From Prevotella sp. E9-3 (GTDB taxonomy: Bacteria; Bacteroidota; Bacteroidia; Bacteroidales; Bacteroidaceae), in the NCBI RefSeq assembly GCF_022024015.1, contig NZ_CP091786.1, forward strand, positions 372,001-436,000: DNA of 64,000 nucleotides. The letters are read 5' to 3'. Every line of letters starts with the position of its first letter. The stretch's first letter is position 1. A model generated the notes under the pieces. The model was not told the origin of the DNA. It saw only the letters and a program-made list of their open reading frames with translations, and searched no databases. Both the position numbers and the translations under genes were made by a program. Shown here one piece after another: positions 54,307 to 63,019 of the stretch.

Positions 54307-55176
54307 ATGTCTCATTTCCTTTTCAGAATAGCCAGTAGATTTCAGCCTGTTGCAGGATTGTTGCAAGTCCGCAAGGAAAGACTGCTCGTCAGGTTGCTCA
54401 AGCGTCATCTGGCTTGGGCTGAGGCCGACTGGTCAAACTTGTATAGGAATCCTGATGTCAGGAAGAACAAGACCATCTGGGTGATGTGGACACAGGGACT
54501 GGATGCAGCCCCGGCTTTGGTGAAGAAGTGCTGCCAGTCTGTTGCGCCCTATCAAGGCGATTATGACGTAGTGGTACTGACGGGTGAGAATCTGTCGCAG
54601 TATGTACGCCTGCCTGAGCATATGGAGCAACTTTACCGTCAGAAGGAAATGGGCGAAGCATTGCATTCCGACCTGATACGTGCCTATCTGCTAACCCAAT
54701 ATGGTGGTATATGGCGCGATGCCACCTGCTATCAGTCAGCAGACTATCCCGACTATGTACTGAACAGTCCTTTCTTCATGTTCAGTAGCAATCTGCTGGG
54801 CGGACATCTGTCACCCATCGTCGGTTCCAGTTGGTTTATAAAGGCTGAGGCAGGTAATATCCTGTTGCAAAAAACATTCAATTACTTGTGTGAATATTTT
54901 AAGCAGAACAGTAAGCCCCACAACTATTATATCTTCCATCTTGTAATGACGATGCTGGTTCAGAATGACGAGGCTTGTCGGCAGTTGTGGCAGAAAATGC
55001 CCTATGTGTGCAATATGAACCCGCATGTGTTCTATTTCCAGTGGCACAAGCCCTATACTGCTCAGGGCTATGCCCATTTGCTCAATGCCTGTTTCATTCA
55101 TAAGTTGTCATACAAATACGAACCCTCTCTCTTGCAGGAACCAGAGAATATGCTAAAACACTTTCTTATATCATGA
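54307..55176 (+). CDS. Capsular polysaccharide synthesis glycosyltransferase (GT32-like)
   Basis: This 289-residue protein resembles Caps_synth/GT32 enzymes. The N-terminal nucleotide-sugar part has TIWVMWTQGLDAAPALVKKC, and ALHSDLIRAYLLTQYGGIWRDA carries a conserved pattern seen in initiators of that fold. The usual DXD metal motif appears as the RDA variant (YGGIWRDATCY), which occurs in capsule enzymes of this family. It begins 8 bp after the TagF-like gene and overlaps the next glycosyltransferase gene by 4 bp. The sugar specificity is unknown. Confidence 0.85.
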   Translation: MSHFLFRIASRFQPVAGLLQVRKERLLVRLLKRHLAWAEADWSNLYRNPDVRKNKTIWVMWTQGLDAAPALVKKCCQSVAPYQGDYDVVVLTGENLSQYVRLPEHMEQLYRQKEMGEALHSDLIRAYLLTQYGGIWRDATCYQSADYPDYVLNSPFFMFSSNLLGGHLSPIVGSSWFIKAEAGNILLQKTFNYLCEYFKQNSKPHNYYIFHLVMTMLVQNDEACRQLWQKMPYVCNMNPHVFYFQWHKPYTAQGYAHLLNACFIHKLSYKYEPSLLQEPENMLKHFLIS

Positions 55177-56153
55177 AAATATCAATCGTTATTCCTGTCT
55201 ATAATGTTGAGGCCTATATAGCCGATTGTCTTCAAAGCGTGTTCGCACAGACCTTTCAGGACCCCATGGAGTGCCTGTTGGTAGATGATTGCGGAACCGA
55301 CCGTTCCATGCAGATTGTGCAGACCATGTTGGCCGACTATCACGGACCGATAGAGTTCCACATCTTGCATCATGAACAGAATCGCGGTCTTTCGGCGGCC
55401 CGCAACACCGGTATGGCAGCTGCCACAGGCGATTATGTATATTTCCTGGATAGTGACGATTATATAACGTCCGACTGTATCGAGCAGCTGGTAAAACCTT
55501 TATCTCAGAGTCAGTTAAAGTATGATGTAGTGGTGGGCAACTACGATCAGTTGGGCGAGCATCAGCAGCCCAAGCGTCCTTTGGTCAGGGAGTTCATCTT
55601 CAGACCTTCTGTCTTTCATTCTTATTTGGTTTGGAAGTGGTACACCATGGCATGGAACAAACTCTATCGGCTTGGCTATATCCGTGAAAAGAAACTGCAG
55701 TTCAAAGAAGGAATGATTCATGAAGATGAGTTGTGGAGTTTCCAAGTGGCATGTACGGCAAGCACCATTTATGTTATCCCTGTTGTAACCTACTTTTATC
55801 GTCTGCGTGGCGATAGTATTATCACGGGTACTTCATTGCAAAAGAAGATGGATGCCATGACGGTGGTTCTTCAGGAAATCTGGAATTATTCCTGCGAGAT
55901 CAGACTTGTCCACAGTCCTGAGCTGTATGAGAAGATTCAGAGTCTTAGCATCAACAATCTGAAAATGTTGAGAGGTGATGCCTCCTTGTTCCGCGAGCAG
56001 TATCATAGGCAGCGCAAAATCATCCGTTACGGTTGGAGGGAGGTATTCATGTACAAGGAACTGAGCGTTTACCGCTTGATGCGCGACATCCATTGCCTCA
56101 TGCCGGAATGGCTGGGCTGCAGATGGTTGGCTTTTTGCTTGAAGAAAAGATAA
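55173..56153 (+). CDS. Family 2 glycosyltransferase
   Basis: This 326-residue GT-A fold enzyme starts with ISIVIPVYNVEAYIADCLQS and has the metal-binding DSDDYI (near residue 92) and LSAARNTGMAAATGDYVYF. The acceptor region near 185-195 (GMIHEDELWSF) includes the general-base-type ED. It has no membrane helices and probably acts on the lipid-linked repeat unit at the inner face of the inner membrane. Its ATG overlaps the stop of the preceding gene (ATGA), so the two are translationally coupled. It is the last gene of the operon; the convergent nadD gene ends 27 bp away. Confidence 0.92.
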   Translation: MKISIVIPVYNVEAYIADCLQSVFAQTFQDPMECLLVDDCGTDRSMQIVQTMLADYHGPIEFHILHHEQNRGLSAARNTGMAAATGDYVYFLDSDDYITSDCIEQLVKPLSQSQLKYDVVVGNYDQLGEHQQPKRPLVREFIFRPSVFHSYLVWKWYTMAWNKLYRLGYIREKKLQFKEGMIHEDELWSFQVACTASTIYVIPVVTYFYRLRGDSIITGTSLQKKMDAMTVVLQEIWNYSCEIRLVHSPELYEKIQSLSINNLKMLRGDASLFREQYHRQRKIIRYGWREVFMYKELSVYRLMRDIHCLMPEWLGCRWLAFCLKKR

Positions 56154-56180
56154 GAAAAGTTGAACGGTTTAGTGGCAATC

Positions 56181-56798
56181 TTATTTATAATACCCTTCAG
56201 CCTGTTTCTCAATGGCTGTCGGTACTAAACCGCTGATGCTTTCGCCTTTCTTGATTCGTTCGCGTATCATGGTGCTGCTGATGTCGAGCAGTTCGGCTTT
56301 CGCCACCTTTACGCTTTCCGGCAGTTGAGTCCGGTCTATCTCACTTTCACGACGGGGATAGATCACTATCTGATAATTCTTTATAATATCCTCCGAATGG
56401 TACCAACGTGGGAACAGTTGCCAGTTGTCACCGCCTATCAGTAGGGTGAAAGTATGTTGGGGGAAGTTCTCTTTCAGTTTTTGTAATGTGTTCCAAGTAT
56501 AAGATGGTTTTGGCAACTGCAGTTCGTAGTCGCAGGCTATCAGTCCTTCCTCGTTTGCCAATGCCTTCTTGGTCATATCGAAGCGCAGATGGTCGTCAAG
56601 GAGGTCTGTACCTTTTTTCAACGGGTTTTGGGGAGAAACCATAAACCATATCTCGTCAAGCCCAGCTAACCGGAGCAGCTGTCTTGCCAACGAGATATGG
56701 CCTATGTGAATGGGGTTGAATGAACCACCGAAGAGACCGATAGACCTCTTCTTGTTTCTTTCTGGGAGGATGGTTGACAAAGCCCCGTTATTATTCAT
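56181..56798 (-). CDS. nadD: Nicotinate-nucleotide adenylyltransferase
   Basis: This 205-residue enzyme converts nicotinate mononucleotide and ATP to deamido-NAD in NAD synthesis. The nucleotidyltransferase motif GGSFNPIHIGH lies at residues 24-34, and the second motif is ISSTMIRERI near 172-181. About 18 residues precede the fold's first strand; the start at 56798 overlaps gmk by 8 bp, as often happens in this cluster. An internal start is possible but none is obvious. It ends the yicC-gmk-nadD operon. Confidence 0.94.
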   Translation of the reverse strand: MNNNGALSTILPERNKKRSIGLFGGSFNPIHIGHISLARQLLRLAGLDEIWFMVSPQNPLKKGTDLLDDHLRFDMTKKALANEEGLIACDYELQLPKPSYTWNTLQKLKENFPQHTFTLLIGGDNWQLFPRWYHSEDIIKNYQIVIYPRRESEIDRTQLPESVKVAKAELLDISSTMIRERIKKGESISGLVPTAIEKQAEGYYK

Positions 56799-57363
56799 TC
56801 AGGAAATGTGCTATGAGCTGAAGTGTTTCCTGTTTTGCCTTCTCCAAATCGTCGTTCACCACAATGTGGTCAAACTGTGAGGCAAAGGTCATTTCATATT
56901 CAGCCTTGGCCAGTCGCTGTTCGATGGCCTCTGCACTGTCTGTAGCGCGTCCCACCAGACGGCGACGGAGTTCTTCAACAGATGGCGGCTGTATGAAAAG
57001 GCTTAGCGCTTTTTCGCCATAGAACTTCTTGATGTTTACACCACCTTTCACATCGACGTCGAACACAACGTTCTGTCCTGCTTCCAACTGGCGTTCAACC
57101 TGAGCTTTCAGCGTACCGTAGAAACGGTCCTGATAAACTTCTTCGTACTCCAGAAACTCATCGTTCTTAATTCTTTGGCGGAACTCTTCAGGCGTGAGGA
57201 AGAAATATTCCACGCCATTCTGCTCTGTGCCGCGGGGTGCACGCGAAGTGGCACTGATTGAGAAATAAAGTTTCAGTTCAGGGTGCTCTTTCATCAGCCA
57301 TTGTACAATGGTTGACTTGCCGCTGCCGCTTGGTGCCGAGAATATAAGTAACTTCCCTTTCAT
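56791..57363 (-). CDS. gmk: Guanylate kinase
   Basis: This 190-residue enzyme phosphorylates GMP to GDP. The P-loop SAPSGSGKST is at residues 9-18. The GMP-binding segment YFSISATSRAPRGTEQNGVEYFFLT and the lid (RRRLVGRATDSAEAIEQRLAKA) are intact. Its start codon overlaps the yicC stop by one base (TAATG on the minus strand), so translation is coupled. Length is standard for the family. Confidence 0.96.
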   Translation of the reverse strand: MKGKLLIFSAPSGSGKSTIVQWLMKEHPELKLYFSISATSRAPRGTEQNGVEYFFLTPEEFRQRIKNDEFLEYEEVYQDRFYGTLKAQVERQLEAGQNVVFDVDVKGGVNIKKFYGEKALSLFIQPPSVEELRRRLVGRATDSAEAIEQRLAKAEYEMTFASQFDHIVVNDDLEKAKQETLQLIAHFLNE

Positions 57364-58238
57364 TACATCACGTTTAATACCTGTTCCTTTATCTGTTCCA
57401 GTTCGTCCTTCATCTGAACCACGATGTTCTGCATCTCGGCCTGATTAGATTTCGAACCGGTAGTATTGATCTCACGACCCATTTCCTGAGCGATGAAACC
57501 GAGCTTTTTGCCCTGTCCGTGACCTTCAGCCATCGTTTCGCGGAAATACTTCAGATGGTTGGCCAGACGCTGTTTCTCCTCGCTGATGTCCAGTTTCTCA
57601 ATGTAGTAGATAAGCTCCTGTTCCAAACGGTTTTTGTCGTATTCTACACCAGGAATCTGCTGCAGACTGTCGGTGATACGCTGACGTATTTTCTCTACGC
57701 GACTCTTTTCGTATGGCTCGATCTCTGCCATGAGACGCTCAATATTGTCAATTTTCTCGTTGAATTTCTTTTCCAGTGCAGCACCTTCCTGCTTGCGGAA
57801 GCCTACCAGGGCTGCAATGGCCTGCTCAACGGCTTTGTGAGCCTCTGCCCATTCTTCTTCGCTCAGCACTTCCTGTTCAGTTTTCGTCAGCACGTCTGGC
57901 ATGCGTGTCAGTGTCTGAATCCAGTCGTTTGGTTCGGGAATGCCTGTACGTGAAGCAATCTCCTTCAACTGCTGGTAATAATTTTCCATTAAGGCAGCAT
58001 TGATGGGAGTGGCGTCAACGCCCTGCTCCTTCTCAATCCATAGCGCGAAATCCACCTTTCCGCGTTCTACAGCCTGAGCAATCATCTGTCTGATTTCCAT
58101 CTCTTTCTCACGATAGAGTGGGGCGATACGTGTCTGCAAGTCCAACTGTTTAGAGTTCAGAGACTTGATTTCAACATTGATTTTCTTGTCTTTGTAGGCT
58201 ACGACAGCTTTGCCATAGCCGGTCATTGATTGTATCAT
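57363..58238 (-). CDS. yicC: YicC-family endoribonuclease
   Basis: This 291-residue protein begins MIQSMTGYGKAVVAY, the hallmark of the YicC family, and ends with the DUF1732-type motif FIAQEMGREINTTGSKSN. E. coli YicC is reported as an endoribonuclease acting on RNA; the role in Bacteroidetes is not known. It leads the yicC-gmk-nadD operon, an arrangement seen in many bacteria. A good promoter lies 28 bp upstream on the minus strand. Confidence 0.93.
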   Translation of the reverse strand: MIQSMTGYGKAVVAYKDKKINVEIKSLNSKQLDLQTRIAPLYREKEMEIRQMIAQAVERGKVDFALWIEKEQGVDATPINAALMENYYQQLKEIASRTGIPEPNDWIQTLTRMPDVLTKTEQEVLSEEEWAEAHKAVEQAIAALVGFRKQEGAALEKKFNEKIDNIERLMAEIEPYEKSRVEKIRQRITDSLQQIPGVEYDKNRLEQELIYYIEKLDISEEKQRLANHLKYFRETMAEGHGQGKKLGFIAQEMGREINTTGSKSNQAEMQNIVVQMKDELEQIKEQVLNVM

Positions 58239-58265
58239 AATTGTTGTAAATTACTATTTTCGTTG

Positions 58266-58297
58266 CAAAGGTACTATTAAGTGATTAAAAAGCCAAA
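58266..58297 (-). promoter_or_regulatory. Promoter for yicC-gmk-nadD
   Basis: On the minus strand TTTG (58294-58297) and TACCTTTG (58266-58273) are 20 bp apart, 28 bp upstream of the yicC start. Confidence 0.65.
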
Positions 58298-58381
58298 ATT
58301 ATTTCATTCAAATTAGGAGTTTAAGTTTAATCGCGAGTCACTCGAACTGTTTTTATTCCTGTTTGGTGATACCGTGAAAAT

Positions 58382-58441
58382 AAATTATAGCTATAATTTC
58401 GAGAATTATAGCTTAAATTCAGAAAATTATAGCTATAATTT
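58382..58441. promoter_or_regulatory. Three AATTATAGCTATAATT palindromes spaced 21 bp apart
   Basis: Perfect palindromes AAATTATAGCTATAATTT lie at 58382-58399 and 58424-58441. A degenerate copy AATTATAGCTTAAATT at 58404-58419 sits exactly midway. The 21-bp spacing is two helical turns, as expected for cooperative binding of a dimeric regulator on one face of the DNA. The array lies between two divergent promoters. Confidence 0.6.
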
Positions 58442-58553
58442 ATTTCAGTAGAATCACCATTGTCTTGTAAATGTGATTCCGTTGGTAGTCAATAGATATT
58501 CATTTAAATGACAAAAAAAGAGTAATTAACTGCGTCGTTTCATCGAAAATGAT

Positions 58554-58561
58554 TAACTTTG
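58554..58561 (+). promoter_or_regulatory. -7 box for the tsaB operon
   Basis: TAACTTTG fits TAnnTTTG and lies 38 bp upstream of the chosen tsaB start at 58600. It would fall inside the gene if the upstream ATG at 58549 were used. Confidence 0.55.
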
Positions 58562-58599
58562 CACATTATTATAATGTATTAATTATACTCACACAGATT

Positions 58600-59322
58600 A
58601 TGTCTTGTATTTTGCATATTGAAACGAGCACTTCAGTGTGTTCGGTGGCAGTAAGCGAAGACTCTCATGTTATTTTCCATGACGAGGCCGGACTGGCTGG
58701 GAACGAGGGTGAAAATCAGGCAGGCAAAGGAAATGCTGCTGAACGCCTCGGTTCTATGGTCGATGCCGCCTTGTCGTTTACCGATAGCCATGCTATTCCC
58801 TTTGATGCCGTTGCAGTAAGTTGCGGACCAGGCAGTTATACTGGTTTGCGTATTGGCGTGTCGATGGCTAAAGGCTTGTGCTATGGCCGCGATTTGAAAC
58901 TCATTTCAGTTCCCACACTCGAACTTCTTTGTGTGCCTGTGTTGCTGGCCGAGAAAGTGTTGGAAGGAAACGCACTGCTCTGTCCGATGCTCGATGCGCG
59001 CCGTATGGAGGTCTATGCCGGTTTGTACGACCGTGCGTTGCGCCCTGTACGCGAGATACGTGCCGATGTGGTAGATACCAACACCTATAAAGAGTGGCTC
59101 GACGAGCGTCCGGTCTATTTCTTTGGTAACGGCGCAAAGAAGTGCATGGAAACCATCAATCATCCGAATGCCCACTATATCGATGGCGTAGAGCCATTAG
59201 CAAAATGGATGCAGCCTCTGGCAGAGAAACGACTGCTTCAGGGACAAACAGAAGACGTGGCCTATTTTGAGCCCTTCTATCTGAAAGATTATGTGGCTAA
59301 GATGCCTAAAAAGCTTTTATAG
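58600..59322 (+). CDS. tsaB: tRNA threonylcarbamoyladenosine biosynthesis protein TsaB
   Basis: This 240-residue ASKHA-fold protein works with TsaD and TsaE to make t6A at position 37 of ANN-decoding tRNAs. The start IETSTSVCSVAVS and the motif CGPGSYTGLRIGVSMAKG are typical. I chose ATG at 58600 (MSCILHIETST). An ATG 51 bp upstream would put a non-family extension in front and lies ahead of the -7 box. It leads an operon with DUF4290, murA, rimM and dxr, each starting close to the previous stop. Confidence 0.93.
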   Translation: MSCILHIETSTSVCSVAVSEDSHVIFHDEAGLAGNEGENQAGKGNAAERLGSMVDAALSFTDSHAIPFDAVAVSCGPGSYTGLRIGVSMAKGLCYGRDLKLISVPTLELLCVPVLLAEKVLEGNALLCPMLDARRMEVYAGLYDRALRPVREIRADVVDTNTYKEWLDERPVYFFGNGAKKCMETINHPNAHYIDGVEPLAKWMQPLAEKRLLQGQTEDVAYFEPFYLKDYVAKMPKKLL

Positions 59323-59330
59323 AAATACGT

Positions 59331-59933
59331 ATGAACATAAAAGGATTAGACTACAACACACAGCGCGAGACTCTGGTGATGCCGGAATACGGTCGTGAGA
59401 TTCATAAAATGGTTGCACATGCCATTCAATTGCCCACGAAGGAAGAGCGGATGCGTTGTGCCCAGACCATCATTAAGCAGATGGAGAATAAAGTGCCTCA
59501 GATACGTGAGAATGCTGACTACAAGCAGACACTTTGGGATCATCTGTACTTGATGAGCGATAAGAAACTTGACATTGACTGGCCTTACGATTTGAGTAAT
59601 GCTGAGAACATGCATGCCAAGCCCCAGCCTATGCAACATCCCCATACAACCATCCGTTTGCGCCATTATGGCCGGCTGGTTGAGGAAATGCTGAACAAGT
59701 TGAAAGAAATGCCTGAAGGACCAGAGCGCGACGAACTGGTGCGACTGACGGCCAATCAGATGAAACTTGACCTTATTCAGTGGGGACATGGATCTATTGA
59801 CGACGAGAAAGTGATTGACGATATCGCACGTCTTACCGATGGCGTTATTCAGATAGATCCTCGTACATTCCGTTTTGCTCAGTTGACACAAGTGGCTGAG
59901 CCTTCCCAGAAGAAAAGTAAAAAACGTAAGTAA
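59331..59933 (+). CDS. DUF4290 family protein
   Basis: This 200-residue soluble, largely helical protein matches the Bacteroidetes-specific DUF4290 family (YNTQRETLVMPEYGREIHKM at residues 8-27; WGHGSIDDEKVIDDIARLT near 165). The C-terminus is lysine-rich (SQKKSKKRK). It starts 8 bp after tsaB and its stop codon abuts the murA start. The conserved position before murA suggests a housekeeping role in envelope growth, but no function is known. Confidence 0.9.
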   Translation: MNIKGLDYNTQRETLVMPEYGREIHKMVAHAIQLPTKEERMRCAQTIIKQMENKVPQIRENADYKQTLWDHLYLMSDKKLDIDWPYDLSNAENMHAKPQPMQHPHTTIRLRHYGRLVEEMLNKLKEMPEGPERDELVRLTANQMKLDLIQWGHGSIDDEKVIDDIARLTDGVIQIDPRTFRFAQLTQVAEPSQKKSKKRK

Positions 59934-61244
59934 ATGGCTGCATTTGTCATAGAAGGCGGTCATCCGCTCACAGGTGCCATACAGCCACAGGGCGCCAAAA
60001 ACGAGGCCCTGCAGGTGATTTGTGCCACATTGCTTACCAGCGAACCGGTTACTATTCACAATATTCCCAATATCCGTGATGTAAACAACCTGATACAGTT
60101 GCTGAAGGATATTGGCGTGAAGGTGAATAAACAGGAGCATGCCAATTCGTTCGTCTTTCAGGCAGATAACCTGAATCTGGACTATCTGCAGAGCGATGAG
60201 TTTGTGAAAAAATGCTCAGAGCTGCGTGGCTCGGTCATGATGATTGGTCCGTTATTGGCTCGTTTCGGCAGTGCTGTGGTGGCAAAGCCTGGTGGCGACA
60301 AGATAGGTCGTCGCCGTTTGGATACCCACTTTCTTGGCTTCCAGAAATTAGGAGCGAAATTTGAGCAGATGGAAGGCCGTGATGTGTATGAGATTATCGC
60401 GTCACGCCTGAAAGGAACCTATATGTTGCTCGACGAGGCCTCGGTGACGGGTACAGCCAATATTGTGATGGCTGCCGTGATGGCTCGTGGAACCACCACT
60501 ATTTATAATGCGGCCTGCGAACCCTACTTGCAACAGTTGTGCAAGATGCTCAACCGCATGGGTGCCCGTATCTCAGGAATCGCATCAAATCTGCTCACTA
60601 TCGAGGGCGTCAGGGAACTGCACGGCACCAATCATACCATTCTTCCCGACATGATTGAGGTGGGCTCGTTTATCGGAATGGCTGCCATGTGCGGTGATGG
60701 TGTGCGCATCAAGGACGTGTCGCTGGAGAATCTTGGCATTATCCCCGATGCTTTCCGCCGAATGGGCATAAAAATAAAGGTTGAGGATGACGACCTTGTG
60801 ATTCCCCGTCAGCGCCATTACGAGATTCAGTCGTTCATGGACGGCACTATCATGACACTGGCCGATGCTCCTTGGCCCGGTCTTACCCCCGACCTCCTTT
60901 CGGTATTGATTACTGTGGCCACACAGGCACGCGGGTCGGTACTGTTCCATCAGAAAATGTTCGAAAGCCGACTCTTCTTTGTTGATAAGCTTATTGATAT
61001 GGGCGCACAGATTATTCTGTGTGATCCCCATCGCGCTGTTGTCGTGGGACATGACCGTAAGATACAACTGCGTGGCGGACGTATGTCAAGTCCTGATATC
61101 CGTGCAGGTATCGCTCTGCTGATAGCCGCTATGAGTGCCAAGGGTACAAGTAGGATTGACAATATTGAGCAGATTGACCGCGGCTATGAAGATATCGAAG
61201 GTCGTCTGAATGCCCTCGGAGCAAAGATTAAGAGAATTAACTAG
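59934..61244 (+). CDS. murA: UDP-N-acetylglucosamine 1-carboxyvinyltransferase, Asp-type active site
   Basis: This 436-residue enzyme performs the first committed step of peptidoglycan synthesis, adding enolpyruvate to UDP-GlcNAc. N-terminal K18-N19 (QGAKNEALQVI), GGHPLTGAI and the C-terminal DIRAGIALLIAAM are conserved. The active-site loop reads KPGGDKIGRRRLD, with Asp122 where E. coli has Cys115, the fosfomycin target. Asp at this place is known to keep activity and give fosfomycin resistance in other bacteria. It sits in the tsaB-DUF4290-murA-rimM-dxr run; a 9-bp tandem repeat separates it from rimM. Confidence 0.96.
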   Translation: MAAFVIEGGHPLTGAIQPQGAKNEALQVICATLLTSEPVTIHNIPNIRDVNNLIQLLKDIGVKVNKQEHANSFVFQADNLNLDYLQSDEFVKKCSELRGSVMMIGPLLARFGSAVVAKPGGDKIGRRRLDTHFLGFQKLGAKFEQMEGRDVYEIIASRLKGTYMLLDEASVTGTANIVMAAVMARGTTTIYNAACEPYLQQLCKMLNRMGARISGIASNLLTIEGVRELHGTNHTILPDMIEVGSFIGMAAMCGDGVRIKDVSLENLGIIPDAFRRMGIKIKVEDDDLVIPRQRHYEIQSFMDGTIMTLADAPWPGLTPDLLSVLITVATQARGSVLFHQKMFESRLFFVDKLIDMGAQIILCDPHRAVVVGHDRKIQLRGGRMSSPDIRAGIALLIAAMSAKGTSRIDNIEQIDRGYEDIEGRLNALGAKIKRIN

Positions 61245-61315
61245 CAAAAACTAGTATGACTAGTAAAACTAGTAAAACTAGTAAAACTAGTATAACTAGT
61301 AAGGCTAGTAAAACT
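61241..61315 (+). repeat. 9-bp tandem repeat between murA and rimM
   Basis: About eight units of CTAGTAAAA (variants CTAGTATGA, CTAGTATAA, CTAGTAAGG) begin within the murA stop codon and end just before the rimM leader. Neighbouring units create repeated ACTAGT palindromes. Confidence 0.92.
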
Positions 61316-61322
61316 GGAAGCA

Positions 61323-61829
61323 ATGATTAAGGAAGAAGAAGTTTACAAGATAGGCCGTATCGGCAAGGCGCATGGCGTGAAAGGAGAAGTGTCCTTTCAG
61401 TTCGACGATGATGTTTTTGACCGCGTCGATGCCGACTATCTTGTACTGGATGTCGATGGAATACTCGTTCCGTTCTTCATGGAAGAGTACCGTTTCCGTA
61501 GTGATTCGGTTGCTTTGGTAAAGTTCTGCGATATTGATACACAGGATCGGGCTCGCGAACTGACCAACTGTGATGTTTACTTTCCCCGTAAGTTGACCGA
61601 CGAAGATGTTCCACTTACTTTGAACAGTCTGGTAGGCTTTACCATAGCCGATGCCGCTACGGGCAAAGAGGTGGGAACGATTGCAGCCGTTGACGACTCG
61701 ACAGCCAATGTTCTTTTTGAATTGGAGGACGGTATGCTGGTTCCTGCCAGCAACGACCTCGTTACAGATATTGACACAAAGAAACAGATAATAAAGATGA
61801 CCCTTCCCGAAGGGTTGCTGAGTTTATGA
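61323..61829 (+). CDS. rimM: Ribosome maturation factor RimM
   Basis: This 168-residue protein helps assemble the 30S subunit head by binding S19. The N-terminal RimM domain (YKIGRIGKAHGVKGEVSFQF, residues 7-26) and the C-terminal PRC-barrel (residues about 92-168; LVGFTIADAATGKEVGTI, PASNDLVTDID) are both present. The start ATG overlaps nothing but follows the 9-bp repeat array by 7 bp. Its stop overlaps dxr by 4 bp (ATGA), so translation is coupled. Confidence 0.95.
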   Translation: MIKEEEVYKIGRIGKAHGVKGEVSFQFDDDVFDRVDADYLVLDVDGILVPFFMEEYRFRSDSVALVKFCDIDTQDRARELTNCDVYFPRKLTDEDVPLTLNSLVGFTIADAATGKEVGTIAAVDDSTANVLFELEDGMLVPASNDLVTDIDTKKQIIKMTLPEGLLSL

Positions 61830-62980
61830 AACGACAAATAGCTATTTTAGGTTCTACAGGCAGTATTGGCACACAGGCTCTTCAAGTCATTGAGGAACAT
61901 AGTGACCTGTACGAAGTGTACTGTCTGACTGCAAACAATAAGATTGAACTTCTGGCCGAGCAGGCCCATAAATTCCACCCTGCAGCCATCGTTGTGGCCA
62001 ACGAGCAGCGTTATGACGAGCTGAAAGCGTTGATGCAGGACATGCCTGAGGTGAAAGTATATGCCGGCGCACGTGCTCTCGACGAGATAGTAGAGGCTGG
62101 TCCTATCGATATGGTGCTCACGGCAATGGTGGGCTTTGCCGGACTGAATCCCACTATCCATGCCATCAAGGCCCACAAGACCATCTGTCTGGCCAATAAG
62201 GAAACACTGGTTGTTGCAGGCGAACTGATTTGTAAGCTGGCCATTGAGAACAAGGCGGCTATCCTGCCTGTTGACAGTGAACATTCGGCAATCTTCCAGA
62301 GTCTGGTGGGGGAAGACCAGAATCCAATCGACAAGATTCTGCTCACGGCTTCAGGTGGTCCTTTCCGTACGAAGTCGATGGAAGAGATAGCACATGTAAC
62401 CAAGGCCGATGCTCTTCGTCATCCCACATGGGATATGGGAGCTAAGATTACCATCGATTCTGCTTCGATGATGAACAAGGGCTTTGAGGTGATTGAGGCA
62501 AAATGGCTCTTTGGCGTTGAAGCCAGTCAGATTCAGGTGCTTGTTCACCCACAGAGCATTGTGCATTCGGCCGTGCAGTTCATGGATGGAAGTGTGAAGG
62601 CACAGCTGGGCGTACCCGATATGCGCCTTCCAATCCAGTATGCCTTCTCGTTCCCCAACAGACTGCCACTTAGCGGTGAACGTCTTGACCTGTTCAAGGC
62701 ACAGAAACTGGAGTTCTTTGAACCCGATTTGAACAAATTCCGTTGTCTGGCAATGGCTTATGAGGCTATCGCTCGTGGTGGCAATATGCCCTGTATTGTC
62801 AATGCTGCCAACGAGATAGTGAATCGTGCTTTTCTGGAAGACCGCTGCGGATTCCTGCAGATGGGCGATATCATTGCCGAGACAATGGCCAAGGCTACCT
62901 TCATTAAGACTCCCACGCTTGACGACTATATGCAGACCGATGCCGAGGCTCGCCGCATAGCCAGTGAGATGTTAGGTTAA
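61826..62980 (+). CDS. dxr: 1-deoxy-D-xylulose 5-phosphate reductoisomerase
   Basis: This 384-residue NADPH enzyme makes 2-C-methyl-D-erythritol 4-phosphate in the MEP route to isoprenoids. The NADPH loop ILGSTGSIGTQAL is at residues 7-19. The catalytic region LPVDSEHSAIFQ (near 150-161), the flexible loop HPTWDMGAKITIDSASMMNKG (near 207-) and the C-terminal helical domain are intact. It overlaps rimM by 4 bp. With MurA it is a second fosfomycin-class-relevant target (fosmidomycin family) in the same operon, a coincidence of order. Confidence 0.96.
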   Translation: MKRQIAILGSTGSIGTQALQVIEEHSDLYEVYCLTANNKIELLAEQAHKFHPAAIVVANEQRYDELKALMQDMPEVKVYAGARALDEIVEAGPIDMVLTAMVGFAGLNPTIHAIKAHKTICLANKETLVVAGELICKLAIENKAAILPVDSEHSAIFQSLVGEDQNPIDKILLTASGGPFRTKSMEEIAHVTKADALRHPTWDMGAKITIDSASMMNKGFEVIEAKWLFGVEASQIQVLVHPQSIVHSAVQFMDGSVKAQLGVPDMRLPIQYAFSFPNRLPLSGERLDLFKAQKLEFFEPDLNKFRCLAMAYEAIARGGNMPCIVNAANEIVNRAFLEDRCGFLQMGDIIAETMAKATFIKTPTLDDYMQTDAEARRIASEMLG

Positions 62981-63019
62981 ACTCACCAATAAAATAATAA
63001 TTAATAAATATATAATAAA

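Larger units (their letters stand above)
58239..58599. other. Divergent intergenic region between yicC and tsaB
   Basis: About 360 bp of AT-rich sequence carry a promoter for each side (58266-58297 minus, 58554-58561 plus). A set of three palindromes spaced by 21 bp at 58382-58441 lies between. No coding frame was seen. Confidence 0.6.

Noticed and set aside
58549..58599. Earlier ATG for tsaB
   Set aside because: It precedes the -7 box at 58554-58561 and adds residues not found in the TsaB family.
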